64,000 nt of DNA from a bacterium (lineage in GTDB: Bacteria; SZUA-79; Acidulodesulfobacterales; Acidulodesulfobacteraceae), in contig JAJYHI010000061.1 of assembly GCA_021784835.1 (NCBI GenBank), forward strand, positions 24,806 to 88,805, in the 5' to 3' direction. Below the pieces are notes generated by a model. The model searched no databases and was not told the origin of the DNA. It was given only the letters and a program-made list of their open reading frames with translations. Made by a program: the position numbers and the translations under genes. Positions 43,883 through 52,798 of this stretch are shown here, piece by piece; position 1 is the stretch's first letter; the number at the start of each line of letters is the position of its first letter.

Positions 43883-45673
43883 TTATTGCTCATGGCCCCT
43901 TTTCATCATGCCGCCCATTTCCGCTATAATCTTTTTAGTCGAAGATAAGGACTCGAACAGCTGTAAAGAAAGAGGCTCGCCTGCCGCTGAATATATGTTC
44001 TTTAAAAAATTCCTAAAAATCTGCTCCATGGAAGACTGCGAAAAAAGCGGCTGGTCCTCGCCCAGCCACCAGAACCAGTCGGAACCTTCTGCCGCCATAA
44101 GGTTTTTTAGGCATATTTGGACATCTTTTTTATTAATTTTTTCGTTTTCGATAGAACGCAAAAGCATGTTTTTTGCTTCGTTCAGCAATGTCCATGCCTT
44201 ATTTTTCTGCTCTTCTCCGACCCACATCCGCAAATTCCCGTTCACCCATGAGCCCGGCATTATATAGTCGAGTTTAACGCAGTCGTCTTCTGCGTACGCG
44301 TCGAAAACCTCGTTTAACAGCATAGGATTTATTTTAACGGACGAGGATATGAGGGAATACAAATCGTTTAAAAAATAGAAGCCGTTTTCGTAATAATATT
44401 CCCATGCGTTTTCGCCGTCCAATATAATCGAAACGACCGCGCCTTTATCGAAATCGTCTATCCTGTTAAGCTTGTCTATAAGGTTTTTGGCCGCATCGTC
44501 TCCGCGCCATTTTCCATACGTAAAACCTATCAGGTCGGAAAGTCCGGAATCCCTGAATATAATTTTAAGTCCGGTATTTTTCCATTTATAAACCCTGTAT
44601 AAAGGTATTATATTTTTTCCCTGAGCAAATGCGGGCATATGGGTATCGATGCCCATAGACGAAGAAAGCAGTTCTTCCCCGCTTGCGCAGATATTTATTC
44701 CGTAATCGTTAAAAAGGTCGAGCGATTCCGAAGAAAGCGCTCCCTCGGACGGCCATAATGCTTTTATTTTAGTATTGCCGTACCGGTAATAGCCGTTTAA
44801 CGAGTCTAAATGCCTTTTCGCGCTTTCGAGCCCGCCGGCGTATTTTTCGATATAAAGCGGTTCGTAGGCTATGTCGGTCATCTGGGCGGATATGGCCCCG
44901 CAGTGGACGTCCAAAAGAAGCGGTATAATAGGATGATAATGCGGGGAATGCGTAACGGAGTATTCTCCTTTTTTTTTGCCGTTTAGCTCGTTTAGCTTAC
45001 TGTTTTCGATTAAATCGGGATATTCTGGAAATGAAGCCGGAGCCGGTTCATTTTTGTTTGCGGGAAACCCGTAAAGCGAAAGTCCGTATTTCATCCACTC
45101 TAAAAGCCTTTTAAGCAAAAGCCTTCTGTCGTTCAACGTATAATTAGAGCCTTTTCTAAGAAAAAAATTTATAACGGGGTCGTATTTTTTAATCCATTCT
45201 CCGCACCATGCAAGATGAAACCATACGCAAAGGTCAAAATAAAAAACGTCGTTCAGATAGTAACGATTGTCGTAGTCCGAGGCAAGGTCGTAAAGCCTTT
45301 TATAGTTTTGGTATCGCGATACCATCCGCTCATGGTTGGCCCAGTTATAATGGTCTAACATCCACGACTTCGCATCTTCGTCCAATTCTTCAAGAAGAAG
45401 CGCCCTTAAAAAGCGGTCGGGTAAAATGCCTGCGGCTTTAGCCGCGTTTCTTTCGCCGAGAGCTTTTTCTATGCGGTAATTATAATCCTGCCACTGGTCT
45501 ATTAAAACGGGGGTAATATTTATGTTTGCTTTCATGCCGGAACAGGCCGCTATATTTAACGGCATGTCTATATAGTCTTTTATTGCGTGGAGATAAACCC
45601 ATGGAAGCATAAACTCGCCGTTTATATCCCTGTAGTCGGGCTGATGCATATGCCACCATAATACCAAGTTCAT
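43883..45673 (-). CDS. GH57 family glycoside hydrolase (amylase/amylopullulanase-like)
   Basis: This 596-residue protein starts VLWWHMHQPDYRD, the GH57 motif 1. The probable nucleophile is Glu310 in ALWPSEGALS, and the probable acid/base Asp419 in SIILDGENAWEYY. Motif 2-like HSPHYHPIIPLLLD is also present, while a long helical segment (about residues 85-205) sits inside the barrel region. Substrates in this subfamily are alpha-glucans, but activity could be alpha-amylase, pullulanase or debranching; sequence alone does not settle it. The absence of a signal peptide suggests an intracellular role in glycogen turnover, consistent with the operon. Confidence 0.85.
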   Translation of the reverse strand: MNLVLWWHMHQPDYRDINGEFMLPWVYLHAIKDYIDMPLNIAACSGMKANINITPVLIDQWQDYNYRIEKALGERNAAKAAGILPDRFLRALLLEELDEDAKSWMLDHYNWANHERMVSRYQNYKRLYDLASDYDNRYYLNDVFYFDLCVWFHLAWCGEWIKKYDPVINFFLRKGSNYTLNDRRLLLKRLLEWMKYGLSLYGFPANKNEPAPASFPEYPDLIENSKLNELNGKKKGEYSVTHSPHYHPIIPLLLDVHCGAISAQMTDIAYEPLYIEKYAGGLESAKRHLDSLNGYYRYGNTKIKALWPSEGALSSESLDLFNDYGINICASGEELLSSSMGIDTHMPAFAQGKNIIPLYRVYKWKNTGLKIIFRDSGLSDLIGFTYGKWRGDDAAKNLIDKLNRIDDFDKGAVVSIILDGENAWEYYYENGFYFLNDLYSLISSSVKINPMLLNEVFDAYAEDDCVKLDYIMPGSWVNGNLRMWVGEEQKNKAWTLLNEAKNMLLRSIENEKINKKDVQICLKNLMAAEGSDWFWWLGEDQPLFSQSSMEQIFRNFLKNIYSAAGEPLSLQLFESLSSTKKIIAEMGGMMKRGHEQ

Positions 45674-45718
45674 CTATTATATATTCCCTTTATTATTCCT
45701 TCCGCAGATTCTAAAATT

Positions 45719-47416
45719 CTAACACACGTTTTTCCCATATAAATCCTTAGCGTTCAGGCGCGGAAACAGATTGTCTTTTTTAGATATGCCTTCGAACCAC
45801 TCTTTGTCGAAAGGCTCTTCGCCTATCGACATCAGTATGCATTTTTCCGCTCTAACGATATGGGCGTTGACTCTTCTTTCGGCATAACTGACCGCCTGTC
45901 CAGTCGTAAGCATGAACGGCCAGTCACTTGATTGGGCAAGAATAAGCTCCCTTGCCCCCTGATTTAGAACTTCGGGATATTTTACACGATTATATCCATT
46001 TTTGCAAATATCTATTAACCTTGCCGCGGTATCGGACAAAAAAGGCTGAAGCGCGTCGTTTTTACCGTTAAGCCATACCTCGGCGTATCCCCCGCCTCCC
46101 CATGACGACGTAGCCGGCTGCGCGATAAATACGCCGTTTCTGGCATTATTTATGTTAATTTCCTTTAAAATATCCGGCGAAACGATAGAATTCGCGGCGC
46201 CTGACTTTTTCAGCAGGGCTTCTAGCTTGGAAATAGTTTTATCGGAAATATCGACGGCTTTTGCCGGTTTTACGAAATTATTTTCGTCCATTCTCCTGAA
46301 AACGGCTTCGAGCCACCATGGGCCCTCGAACCACCAGTGGCCGAAAAGTTCGGCATCGTACATCGACACTACTATCGGCTCGTCCATAAAATCTTTTAGA
46401 TATTCGGTTTGAAGTTCCCTGTGGTACACAAACTGCGCTCCGTGCTCATAAGCCTGCCTTTTAGCCGCCGACGGCCTGTAAGCGTCCTTATAATTGCCCT
46501 GCCCGGTAATGGCATAATACTTAAGCCCTGTAAACGTCTTAAGGCTTCCGTGCCTCAAAGGGGTGAGATGCGGCAAATCTAAGTCGAAACCTACGTCCCT
46601 ATAAAACTCCCTATATATGGGCGTTCCCGGATATCCTTCCTTAGAAGACCAGACCTGCCTTGAACTTTCAGGGTCCCTGCCGAACATAACCACGTTGAAA
46701 GGGGAAACGATAGGGGAAAAACAGCCGTTTACCGGCGCTGGATTTGCCATATCTATGCCGTGCTGGTCTAAAAAAGTATAATAAATTCCGTATCTATTAA
46801 GGATTGCGTCGAATCCTTCCGTATATCCGCATTCAGGAAGCCATATGCCTTTAGGCGTAATGCCGAGAATATCCTTATGGGTTTCTATTCCGAGTTCTAT
46901 CTGCGCCGTTATCGCCTCAGGCTCTCCGACCATGGAAATTAAAAATGCGTGGGTAGCCGCCGAGGTTATTATGTCTAAATGCCCTTTTTGAAAATGCTTC
47001 AGAAATCCGTTTATAAGGCAACTGCCGCCGCCGTTTTTAATTTTTTCGTACCAGTTTTTATATCTCTGCCTGTAAAATAAAGTAACGGGATGAAAATCCG
47101 GGTCGCCTTCCGTCCTGAAAGCCTCTTCGTCTAAAACCTTAAGCCTTATTCTTACATAATCTTTAAGACGCTCCGACAGCAAATCGTCGTTCATCATGCT
47201 AAGCAGGGTCGGCGTCAGCGATATGGTCAGCTTAAAATCCACATTGTCGTTTTCAAGATTATCGAAGGATTCGAGAAGCGGAAGATACGTTTCGGTGACC
47301 GCTTCGAAATACCATTCTTCTTCTAAATATTTAGAACTTTCGGGATGCCGAACGAACGGGAGATGAAAATGTAAAACGGGCATCCATTTGCCCGCAATAT
47401 GAGCCTTGTCGTACAT
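45719..47416 (-). CDS. GH57 1,4-alpha-glucan branching enzyme
   Basis: This 565-residue protein matches the TK1436-type branching enzymes. It begins MPVLHFHLPFVRHPE, with the nucleophile Glu195 in GIWLPECGYTEG and the acid/base Asp354 in SMYDAELFGHWWFEGPWWLEA; a C-terminal helical domain includes SSDWPFMLTTGQAVSYAERR. It would introduce alpha-1,6 branches into the glucan made by GlgA, replacing the usual GH13 GlgB. It precedes the amylase-like GH57 gene by 45 bp. Three different GH57 genes in a row point to complete alpha-glucan processing by this family. Confidence 0.92.
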   Translation of the reverse strand: MYDKAHIAGKWMPVLHFHLPFVRHPESSKYLEEEWYFEAVTETYLPLLESFDNLENDNVDFKLTISLTPTLLSMMNDDLLSERLKDYVRIRLKVLDEEAFRTEGDPDFHPVTLFYRQRYKNWYEKIKNGGGSCLINGFLKHFQKGHLDIITSAATHAFLISMVGEPEAITAQIELGIETHKDILGITPKGIWLPECGYTEGFDAILNRYGIYYTFLDQHGIDMANPAPVNGCFSPIVSPFNVVMFGRDPESSRQVWSSKEGYPGTPIYREFYRDVGFDLDLPHLTPLRHGSLKTFTGLKYYAITGQGNYKDAYRPSAAKRQAYEHGAQFVYHRELQTEYLKDFMDEPIVVSMYDAELFGHWWFEGPWWLEAVFRRMDENNFVKPAKAVDISDKTISKLEALLKKSGAANSIVSPDILKEININNARNGVFIAQPATSSWGGGGYAEVWLNGKNDALQPFLSDTAARLIDICKNGYNRVKYPEVLNQGARELILAQSSDWPFMLTTGQAVSYAERRVNAHIVRAEKCILMSIGEEPFDKEWFEGISKKDNLFPRLNAKDLYGKNVC

Positions 47417-47475
47417 AAAAATCCTTTTTTTTATAAATTTATATAAAATAAATTAAGTATTTTCTTAATCCGCCT

Positions 47476-48816
47476 CTATTTTATTCCTTTGCCGGAAGCC
47501 GTAACGCCCGCTCCCGAACCGGAAAATCCGGCTCCGGAATTGGTAAAATTGACCGGAAGATTCTTGCCGCCGGGTATGCTTTCCGTAGCCCCTATAAGAA
47601 CGGCGCTTTTAGGCAGTTTCCTATCCAATTTCAATTCAGGCAGTTTTTTTAATAAACAATCGGGAGGCCATGCCGGACTTCTAGCTATAAAGATAAAACC
47701 ACCCTTTTCGGTTAAATATCCGATTTCTACCCATGTCCGCGACAACTCGAGCCCTTCCGGAAAAATTATATACCTGCTTCCGCGCATGCCTTCGAGAACT
47801 TCGTACCATAACATATCGCCGTCTTTATAAACCCTTAGTATGGGCATTGAATCGCCGGATTCCGGTTTTTTTCTGAATCTCCAGACTACCTGCCTGACGC
47901 CGGGCTTCTGAAAATAAATCCTTACGGAGCTTTCTTTGCTTATTTCGACGGGCTTGCCGGCTTCGAGGACGGGAATGTCTTCAACCGGACTCAACAGTTT
48001 CCAGCTTGACGAAATAATATCTATCTGCTCGCCGATATTTTTTTCTGTTTCCGTCTCGCACGTCTCTGAAATTTCTTTCTTCGAAATTCCGTATTGCGGA
48101 ATCTCCTCTTCCTCCTGTCCACGGGATTCCGCATATCTCCCAGCTTTCGCGGCTTCAAAATCGGCGCGTTTTTGTTCGGACGCCTTTTCCGTTTTTAAGC
48201 CGGGCTTGCTCTTGCCGCCTGCTTTTACCGCGGGTTTCTCCGGCTTTTTGCCCTTAATATGCTTTTCCGGTTCTATCGCCGGTTTTTTAACGGCCTCGGG
48301 GCGTGCGGACGCGGACGGTTTATTTTTATTTAAAACGGCTTCGGCAATTTCGTTGATTTTTTTTATGTTCTGCAATTTTATAAATTCGCTTTTTACCGCC
48401 TTGTGCAAATCGAAATTGTAATTAAAAATTTCGAAATCAAAAAAACTACGCTTATAGCCTTCCGCTTTTTTCCTGCCGCCGGCGTCTATCAGATTATAAT
48501 TTACTACGTCTATTCCGAAATTTTCTTCTATCGAGCAGAAAAACGCGTCTCCGAAATTTATAAATTCTTCTCCGTTAAGTTTTATTCCTTCCGATAAAAA
48601 AATACAGCCGTTAAATACGGGGTTAAATAAGCTGGAGAGCCGTCTTTGTTTGAACTTTAGGCTGTCTTCCGCGGCTTTTTTTTCTAATTTTTCTACGATT
48701 TTATTTTTTCTGTTTTCGTCGGGGTTTTTTGAATAAATTATTTTATTCGCCGACGTTCTTTTTTCATGTATTGTTTCGGGGTCGAATATAACGGCGATTT
48801 TAAATTCGCTTTTCAT
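47476..48816 (-). CDS. DUF4912 domain protein
   Basis: This is a 446-residue protein of uncertain function. The N-terminal part (to about residue 155) is non-conserved and Lys-rich. A low-complexity Lys/Glu/Ala-rich linker spans about 165-235. A DUF4912-like domain lies around residues 270-400, with VSSSWKLL-type sequence, RQVVWRFRKKP, MLWYEVLEGMRGSRYIIFPEG, TWVEIGYL and FIFIARSPAWPP. The C-terminus is Gly/Ser-rich. Such proteins are often encoded beside GH57 branching enzymes, and a carbohydrate-binding or scaffolding part in glycogen metabolism is suspected but unproven. It heads the cluster behind a candidate promoter and has an AAGGTGA ribosome site. Confidence 0.75.
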   Translation of the reverse strand: MKSEFKIAVIFDPETIHEKRTSANKIIYSKNPDENRKNKIVEKLEKKAAEDSLKFKQRRLSSLFNPVFNGCIFLSEGIKLNGEEFINFGDAFFCSIEENFGIDVVNYNLIDAGGRKKAEGYKRSFFDFEIFNYNFDLHKAVKSEFIKLQNIKKINEIAEAVLNKNKPSASARPEAVKKPAIEPEKHIKGKKPEKPAVKAGGKSKPGLKTEKASEQKRADFEAAKAGRYAESRGQEEEEIPQYGISKKEISETCETETEKNIGEQIDIISSSWKLLSPVEDIPVLEAGKPVEISKESSVRIYFQKPGVRQVVWRFRKKPESGDSMPILRVYKDGDMLWYEVLEGMRGSRYIIFPEGLELSRTWVEIGYLTEKGGFIFIARSPAWPPDCLLKKLPELKLDRKLPKSAVLIGATESIPGGKNLPVNFTNSGAGFSGSGAGVTASGKGIK

Positions 48817-48885
48817 TTTCTGTCACCTTTCAGGAAAGTTGAAGATTGCCGGAACATTTAAAGCTATATTAAACTATATATTACT

Positions 48886-48913
48886 ATAATATCATGAAAA
48901 TTTGTTTTTTCAA
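48886..48913 (-). promoter_or_regulatory. Candidate promoter of the DUF4912-GH57-glgA cluster
   Basis: On the minus strand TTGAAA (48913-48908) and TATTAT (48891-48886) are 16 bases apart, about 70 bp before the DUF4912 start. The AT-rich context weakens certainty. Confidence 0.45.
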
Positions 48914-48932
48914 TTAATTCAAATAAAAAAAA

Positions 48933-49763
48933 TTATATAAAATAAATATTGTCTAAAAGTCTTACGCCTTTAAATCTGACGGCCGCCAGCAAAATATCTC
49001 CGCATTCGGCATCAGGCTTCCCGCCGCCCAGCCCTTCATCCGTAATTTTTGCGTAATCTATCGCAAATTCGGCGTTGATTAATTCTTTTATAACGAAAGA
49101 AGTTAATTTTTCGGACGATTTTTCGCCGCCTTTAAATAAATCCGCGGTCTTTTTTAACGCGCCGTAAAACGCGCACGCCTTTTTTTTATCCTCTTCGCTT
49201 AAATAAATGTTTCTGGAACTCATCGCCAATCCGGATTTTTCCCTGACCGTTTCTACCGGAATAATTTTAACGCCTAAGAAATAATCTTCCGCCATCTTTT
49301 TAATCAAAATATACTGCTGATAATCTTTAAGCCCGAAAAAAGCAAAATCGGGAACTACTATGCAAAACAGCTTCATAACTATGGTAAGAACGCCTTGAAA
49401 ATGCTCCGGCCTGAAAACCCCTTCTAATATTCCCGAATATTTGGGGTTTATTAAGAAAGTTTCGGTATTTTTAACGATGTCCGGAGGCGGATAAAAAAGG
49501 CAGGATACGTTCATATCGGACAGTATTTCCGCGTCTTTTTCGGCGTCCCTCGGATAATTGTCGAAATCCTCGTTGGGCGCAAACTGCAGGGGATTGACGA
49601 ATATGGAAACTACCGTTTCGCCGTATTTTTTCGCTTCTTCGACAAGTTTTTTATGTCCGGCGTGAAGCTTGCCCATAGTCGGGACGAAAGCGGCTTTCTT
49701 TGACGCTTTCTTTAAATTACGCGAAAACTCCTTCATTTCATCTATATCTGTTATAATTTTCAT
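48933..49763 (-). CDS. panC: Pantothenate synthetase
   Basis: PanC condenses pantoate with beta-alanine using ATP. The 276-residue protein carries VPTMGKLHAGHKKLVEEAKK (HIGH-like H-A-G-H), SIFVNPLQFAPNEDFDNYPR, FGLKDYQQYILIKKM and GLAMSSRNIYLS (the KMSKS-like motif). Its start overlaps the amidohydrolase stop (ATGA), indicating translational coupling. Confidence 0.94.
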   Translation of the reverse strand: MKIITDIDEMKEFSRNLKKASKKAAFVPTMGKLHAGHKKLVEEAKKYGETVVSIFVNPLQFAPNEDFDNYPRDAEKDAEILSDMNVSCLFYPPPDIVKNTETFLINPKYSGILEGVFRPEHFQGVLTIVMKLFCIVVPDFAFFGLKDYQQYILIKKMAEDYFLGVKIIPVETVREKSGLAMSSRNIYLSEEDKKKACAFYGALKKTADLFKGGEKSSEKLTSFVIKELINAEFAIDYAKITDEGLGGGKPDAECGDILLAAVRFKGVRLLDNIYFI

Positions 49764-51079
49764 TTCCCGCCTCCGGCCTCTCCGTAAACTATGCCGCCTC
49801 CTATCGCGACTTTTAATATATCCGCTTTATCAAACGAAATAACGGCATCATAGATATTTTCTTCATTCAGAATCCTGTCTTCAGGTATTTTAAAAACGGT
49901 AAAATCAGCATACGAACCCGGCTTTAGGGTTCCGGTAACCCCCTTGAAAGAAATGGCCTTTGCGCCGCCTTCGGTAGCCATATAAAACAGCTCTTTCGCT
50001 TTCACTTCGGGATGGATTTTTTTTGCATACTTAATTTCGTCTAAAATATTTAAGGATTCATTCGAAAAAAGACCGTCGGTTCCCAAAGAAACGGAAATTC
50101 CTTTTTCTATAATTTTTTTTAAAGGAAGTTTTTCGGAATTAAAAAAAGCGTTGCTTCTCGGACAGTGGATGACGTCCGCTCCGGTTTCTTTTATTATATC
50201 TATATCTTCGCCGCTTACCCCGTTTGCGTGTATTAAGGACGTATTTTTATTTATAATTTTTAAATAATAAAGATAGGAAACGGGCGATAAGAAAGCCGCC
50301 GGCGGAACCGAAAATTTTGAAAGATTAAGCGCCGGCAAAAGATTTTCGGCAATATCTCCGCCGTTTCCGGCCATAAAAGCCTTTTCTGATGCATGCTCCG
50401 CGCAGTGAACCGATATTTTAAGCTTTAATCCTTCGTTAGCTTTTAATATTTCTTTGAATAAATTTTCGGATACGGAATATACGGAATGAGGAGAGATTCC
50501 GGGAGAAAAATATTTTTCGTTATTTTTAAAGGCTTCGGCATTATTTTTGACGAAATTCTTAAATTCCTCGATTCTTTGAGCGGCACAAGAAGGGTCGAGC
50601 CCCCTTAATTCTATAAAGCCTTTAACTCTTGGAGCGGATTCGGCGCGCCCCGTTATGCCGGTTAAATCGCAGAAAGAAGCGGGGTCTATAATATCGCCTA
50701 TCGAGGTTGTTCCGCTTTCGATAAACTCTTTAAACGCTTTGAGCCTTAAATTTGTGGTTTCCCGGCAATTTAAGGACTTGCGTTTTTCTATAAGAGATAG
50801 AACCCATCCGGAAAAAATCCGCGGGGTTTTATCGTCGTCCGGTTTAAAAGTAATGTCGGTATGGGTATGGGCATTGATAAATCCGGGAACCATTAAGGTT
50901 TTGAAAGGAACTGCATCCCGACCTTTCTTTTTTTTTATGCCATTTTTTTCTATTTTTTCTACGCTTAAGATATTGCCGTTTGTTTCATCTGCCGTCAGGC
51001 TGCCGTTTATTATAAAGGCGGGGAGGGAATCGGAAGATTTCGCCGAAGTCAGTATGTAATCGGCATAATATTTTTTCAT
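49760..51079 (-). CDS. Amidohydrolase (MtaD/SAH deaminase-like) within the pan operon
   Basis: This 439-residue metal-dependent amidohydrolase of the adenosine-deaminase-like/ATZ-TRZ group shows metal ligands in FINAHTHTDI, KISVHCAEHASE, SLIHANGVS and the catalytic Asp in SLGTDGLFSNESLNIL. C-terminal motifs are ATEGGAKAISF and GSYADFTVF. Related enzymes deaminate 5'-methylthioadenosine, SAH, 5'-deoxyadenosine or guanine. The gene is wedged between panD (8 bp) and panC (overlap), suggesting a coupled role or chance, as discussed under findings. The substrate cannot be assigned. Confidence 0.82.
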   Translation of the reverse strand: MKKYYADYILTSAKSSDSLPAFIINGSLTADETNGNILSVEKIEKNGIKKKKGRDAVPFKTLMVPGFINAHTHTDITFKPDDDKTPRIFSGWVLSLIEKRKSLNCRETTNLRLKAFKEFIESGTTSIGDIIDPASFCDLTGITGRAESAPRVKGFIELRGLDPSCAAQRIEEFKNFVKNNAEAFKNNEKYFSPGISPHSVYSVSENLFKEILKANEGLKLKISVHCAEHASEKAFMAGNGGDIAENLLPALNLSKFSVPPAAFLSPVSYLYYLKIINKNTSLIHANGVSGEDIDIIKETGADVIHCPRSNAFFNSEKLPLKKIIEKGISVSLGTDGLFSNESLNILDEIKYAKKIHPEVKAKELFYMATEGGAKAISFKGVTGTLKPGSYADFTVFKIPEDRILNEENIYDAVISFDKADILKVAIGGGIVYGEAGGGK

Positions 51080-51087
51080 TAAAATTT

Positions 51088-51447
51088 TTATTTTACTATA
51101 TCGGCGGCATGATTTTTTCCGTCAACGTAAACCAATACGGGTTTGAACCCGTCCAGCTCTTTTTCGTCGTAAATTCCGAACGTGGCGATAATTATAATGT
51201 CTGCGACCTGCACTAACCGCGAAGCCGCACCGTTAACTATTATATCGCCGGAGTGTTTTACCGCCGGAATCGCATATGTTTCAAATCTGGCGCCGTTGTT
51301 TATGTCCCATACGCTGACCTTTTCGTACGGCAGGATTCTCGCCTGCTCCATCAGCTCTTCGTCGATGGAAATAGAACCTTCGTATTCGAGGTTCGCGTCG
51401 GTTATCTTTACCCTGTGTATTTTAGATTTAAGTAAAATTTTTTGCAT
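51088..51447 (-). CDS. panD: Aspartate 1-decarboxylase
   Basis: PanD makes beta-alanine from aspartate using a pyruvoyl group. The 119-residue proenzyme has the self-cleavage site between Gly24 and Ser25 (LEYEGSISID). It also has YEKVSVWDINNGARFETYAI, the Thr-containing loop HSGDIIVNGAASRLVQ, and GDIIIIATFG-like VADIIIIATFGIYDE. The ATG at 51447 is close to the family start. It opens the panD-amidohydrolase-panC unit. Confidence 0.95.
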   Translation of the reverse strand: MQKILLKSKIHRVKITDANLEYEGSISIDEELMEQARILPYEKVSVWDINNGARFETYAIPAVKHSGDIIVNGAASRLVQVADIIIIATFGIYDEKELDGFKPVLVYVDGKNHAADIVK

Positions 51448-51470
51448 ATTTAAGATATATTATAATATAT

Positions 51471-52313
51471 TTAAACCCCTTTTTCAAATCCAAAACAGGC
51501 TTCGGCTTTGCATATATCCATAATATCTTTTTCGAACCCATGTTTTATTCCGGTAAATTCCGTTTCTACGGATTCTTCTTTAGAAATTAAAATTCGTTCT
51601 AAACCTGCCAAGCCTTTAATTTTTTTATTTATTATGTCTAAATAATAATTTTTAGATATTTTACGGGCGTTAATATCGTTCATATAAATTTCAAACTCTT
51701 CATAAATAGGATTTTGTTTTACCGTAAAAGAAAACTCTCCGGTTTCTATATAATTTTCCAGTAAATAAGCCAATCTTAAAGAATTAATCGCCTCTTTAAT
51801 ATCGTAACCGTATAAATCCTTATATTTTAAGGTATTAGACGTATATTCCCCTTTTACTATATTTAATTTTTTATTTTTTATTATTCCGGAAATAGCATTG
51901 AAATTTTTTTTAAAATTTATTAATATAAATTTTTTTATTTTTTCGGTTAATTTTAAAACGTCGGAAAATCTCTCGGAATTTTTTATTCCATAGGCAAAAG
52001 TGCCGCATATCAAAGGTTCGATGAATTTTATGTTCCCGTTCATAGCATGCCGGAAGTATTCATGGAAAGGCGTTATAAAATAATCGTAATCTTTTTCTAT
52101 AACGGACGACCTTGAAAACATATGCGTATAAAAATTTTCGAATGAGGGGTAATATACTATAAAAAAATCGTAATCGCTTTTATCCGTTTCGAGATTATAG
52201 TTCCTCGACCCGTAAAAGCAGGCAAAAGCGATATTCAAGCTTAAGGCTTCTTTTTTTATAATATTTTCGAATACGGGCGATTCCGCAAACGCGTCAAAAC
52301 CGTTAAAACCCAT
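51471..52313 (-). CDS. RlaP-like nucleotidyltransferase protein
   Basis: This 280-residue protein is predicted to have a polymerase-beta-type nucleotidyltransferase fold, with the core GSRNYNLETDKSDYDFFIV (GS motif and the metal-binding DxD-like S-D-Y-D) near residue 36-54. The rest is alpha helical. It resembles the predicted nucleotidyltransferase family containing RlaP (PF10127). The role could be RNA, protein or antibiotic adenylylation; none is demonstrated. It begins 9 bp after the TPR gene and precedes panD, with no toxin-antitoxin partner visible. Confidence 0.6.
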   Translation of the reverse strand: MGFNGFDAFAESPVFENIIKKEALSLNIAFACFYGSRNYNLETDKSDYDFFIVYYPSFENFYTHMFSRSSVIEKDYDYFITPFHEYFRHAMNGNIKFIEPLICGTFAYGIKNSERFSDVLKLTEKIKKFILINFKKNFNAISGIIKNKKLNIVKGEYTSNTLKYKDLYGYDIKEAINSLRLAYLLENYIETGEFSFTVKQNPIYEEFEIYMNDINARKISKNYYLDIINKKIKGLAGLERILISKEESVETEFTGIKHGFEKDIMDICKAEACFGFEKGV

Positions 52314-52322
52314 TTATCCGCT

Positions 52323-52694
52323 TTACCTTCTGGGGCTGGCAAGGTATTTTTTTAATTTAATTTTTGCCCACTTTATATTCGGATTATATTCTAAAGCTTT
52401 CTTAAGACTGACTATGCCGAGGGAAGGAAAACCGAGCCTGTGCAGCGCTACTCCCATATGCGCCCATGCCAGGGCGAAATGCGGCTTAATAAGGATTGCT
52501 TTTTGAAAATGCTGAACCGCGGAGTAATAATATTTTCCTTGCATAGCCGTAAGAGCTTTATTATATTGAAATTTAGCGCTGTGAATGTTGACCGGGTCAT
52601 TTGCTCCGGCAGACGTCTTAACCGCAAAGGCGTTCTTTGAAAATACAATCATGGGCAATATCAATATTAATCCTAAAACGATGATTTTTTTCAT
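52323..52694 (-). CDS. Exported small TPR-repeat protein
   Basis: This is a 123-residue protein with an N-terminal signal (KKIIVLGLILILPMIVFSKNAFA) and about two TPR motifs (YSAVQHFQKAILIKPHFALA and FPSLGIVSLKKALEYNPNIK). It should be periplasmic and could bind or scaffold partners in the envelope. It has a TGAGG ribosome site. The function is unknown; the adjacent RlaP-like gene is cytoplasmic, so their link may be only transcriptional. Confidence 0.75.
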   Translation of the reverse strand: MKKIIVLGLILILPMIVFSKNAFAVKTSAGANDPVNIHSAKFQYNKALTAMQGKYYYSAVQHFQKAILIKPHFALAWAHMGVALHRLGFPSLGIVSLKKALEYNPNIKWAKIKLKKYLASPRR

Positions 52695-52798
52695 TTTTTC
52701 GACCTCAGTATTTCATTTTTATAGGCGAATTTTATACCTATATTTAATTGTAGCATTAAAAAATCGTAATTCTACTTCCGCAGCCGCCGCTAATCGGA

